The notes under the pieces: model-generated
The model's database searches: none
What the model was told of the DNA's origin: nothing
What the model saw: the letters and a program-made list of their open reading frames with translations, nothing else
Part shown: positions 63,695-64,000 of the stretch, one piece after another
Layout of the letters: every line of letters starts with the position of its first letter
Position numbering within the stretch: position 1 is the stretch's first letter
Translations under genes and position numbers: made by a program
Source: Hippophae tibetana
Taxonomy: Eukaryota; Streptophyta; Magnoliopsida; Rosales; Elaeagnaceae
Length of the DNA: 64,000 nucleotides
Assembly (NCBI GenBank): GCA_037013495.1
Contig: CM072811.1
Coordinates: 48,367,452 to 48,431,451 of the forward strand
Reading direction: 5' to 3'

Positions 63695-64000
63695 CGCCGA
63701 TCTGAACTTTGAACTCTCAATCACATCCAAATGCTAGGGTTTGAAATCGAAGCTAAATGCACTTTATAGATACAGATACACACTCGTAGAGATATATAGA
63801 TAGGGAGAGAGAGAGAGATAAAGTGAGCTTCCAAATGGTGGTCTTAGGGAGAGAAAACTGAGGGCAAAGAGAGTAAGCGAGTTCCTGTCTTTCTCTCACT
63901 AGATTCCGATTTAAATATTGTTGTATTCTTGTATGACTCAGTTTGAGTGAGAGTTTGAAAGCAGTTAAATTAATTTTATTATTTTAAAATAATTTTAAAT
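63695..64000. other. MAP70 5' UTR and promoter-proximal DNA
   Basis: It includes a (GA)n tract at 63804-63818, read as CT on the gene's strand, about 110 bases upstream of the ATG. The promoter is cut by the window edge. No other gene is visible. Confidence 0.55.

Noticed and set aside
1..64000. CRISPR arrays, bacterial operons, organellar or rRNA/tRNA genes
   Set aside because: None seen; genes have plant introns and family structure, and no regularly spaced repeats or cloverleaf sequences were found by eye.

Overview
The window is a piece of eudicot nuclear genome. The intergenic DNA is very AT-rich, the genes have GT-AG introns, and the protein families are plant ones (rubisco LSMT-like SET protein, CML, PGG-domain ankyrin protein, VAC14, MAP70). 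Plant LTR retrotransposons primed by initiator Met-tRNA are also present. No bacterial, organellar, rRNA or tRNA gene was seen, and the species cannot be named from the sequence alone.

Layout: a small intronless gene for a 78-residue plant protein of unknown function (2060-2296, +). A five-exon SET-domain, LSMT-like protein methyltransferase gene (12323 down to 4319, -) has a decayed Ty1/copia element in its 5.1 kb first intron. Next is a nearly complete 5.9 kb Ty3/gypsy chromovirus (13653-19591, +) with 0.62 kb LTRs, then AT-rich DNA with inverted-repeat elements. A single-exon CML25-like EF-hand gene (25506-24883, -) is followed by about 9 kb of AT-rich DNA with two foldback elements. A three-exon ankyrin/PGG membrane protein gene (34929-38653, +) and a 20-exon VAC14 gene (50352-40620, -) come next. 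A small Ty1/copia element (51744-56389, +) has an exact 5-bp target duplication. Last is an 11-exon MAP70 microtubule-associated protein gene (63694-58099, -) whose promoter is at the right edge.

All multi-exon models were joined by hand from GT-AG junctions that keep the reading frame and family sequence. They give 479 aa (SET), 535 aa (ankyrin), 719 aa (VAC14) and 628 aa (MAP70). The five main host genes belong to unrelated pathways: plastid protein methylation, calcium signalling, membrane ankyrin signalling, PI(3,5)P2 synthesis and cortical microtubules. This is ordinary plant gene order, not an operon.

No clearly new system was found. The least ordinary signals are in the mobile DNA. 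The gypsy LTR has a U3 built from repeated CTAGA motifs that form heat-shock-element-like arrays. The copia element's two LTRs differ by three tandem-repeat units, and its gag carries a 57-bp duplicated zinc knuckle. Several long foldback elements are present, two of them inside introns of VAC14 and MAP70.
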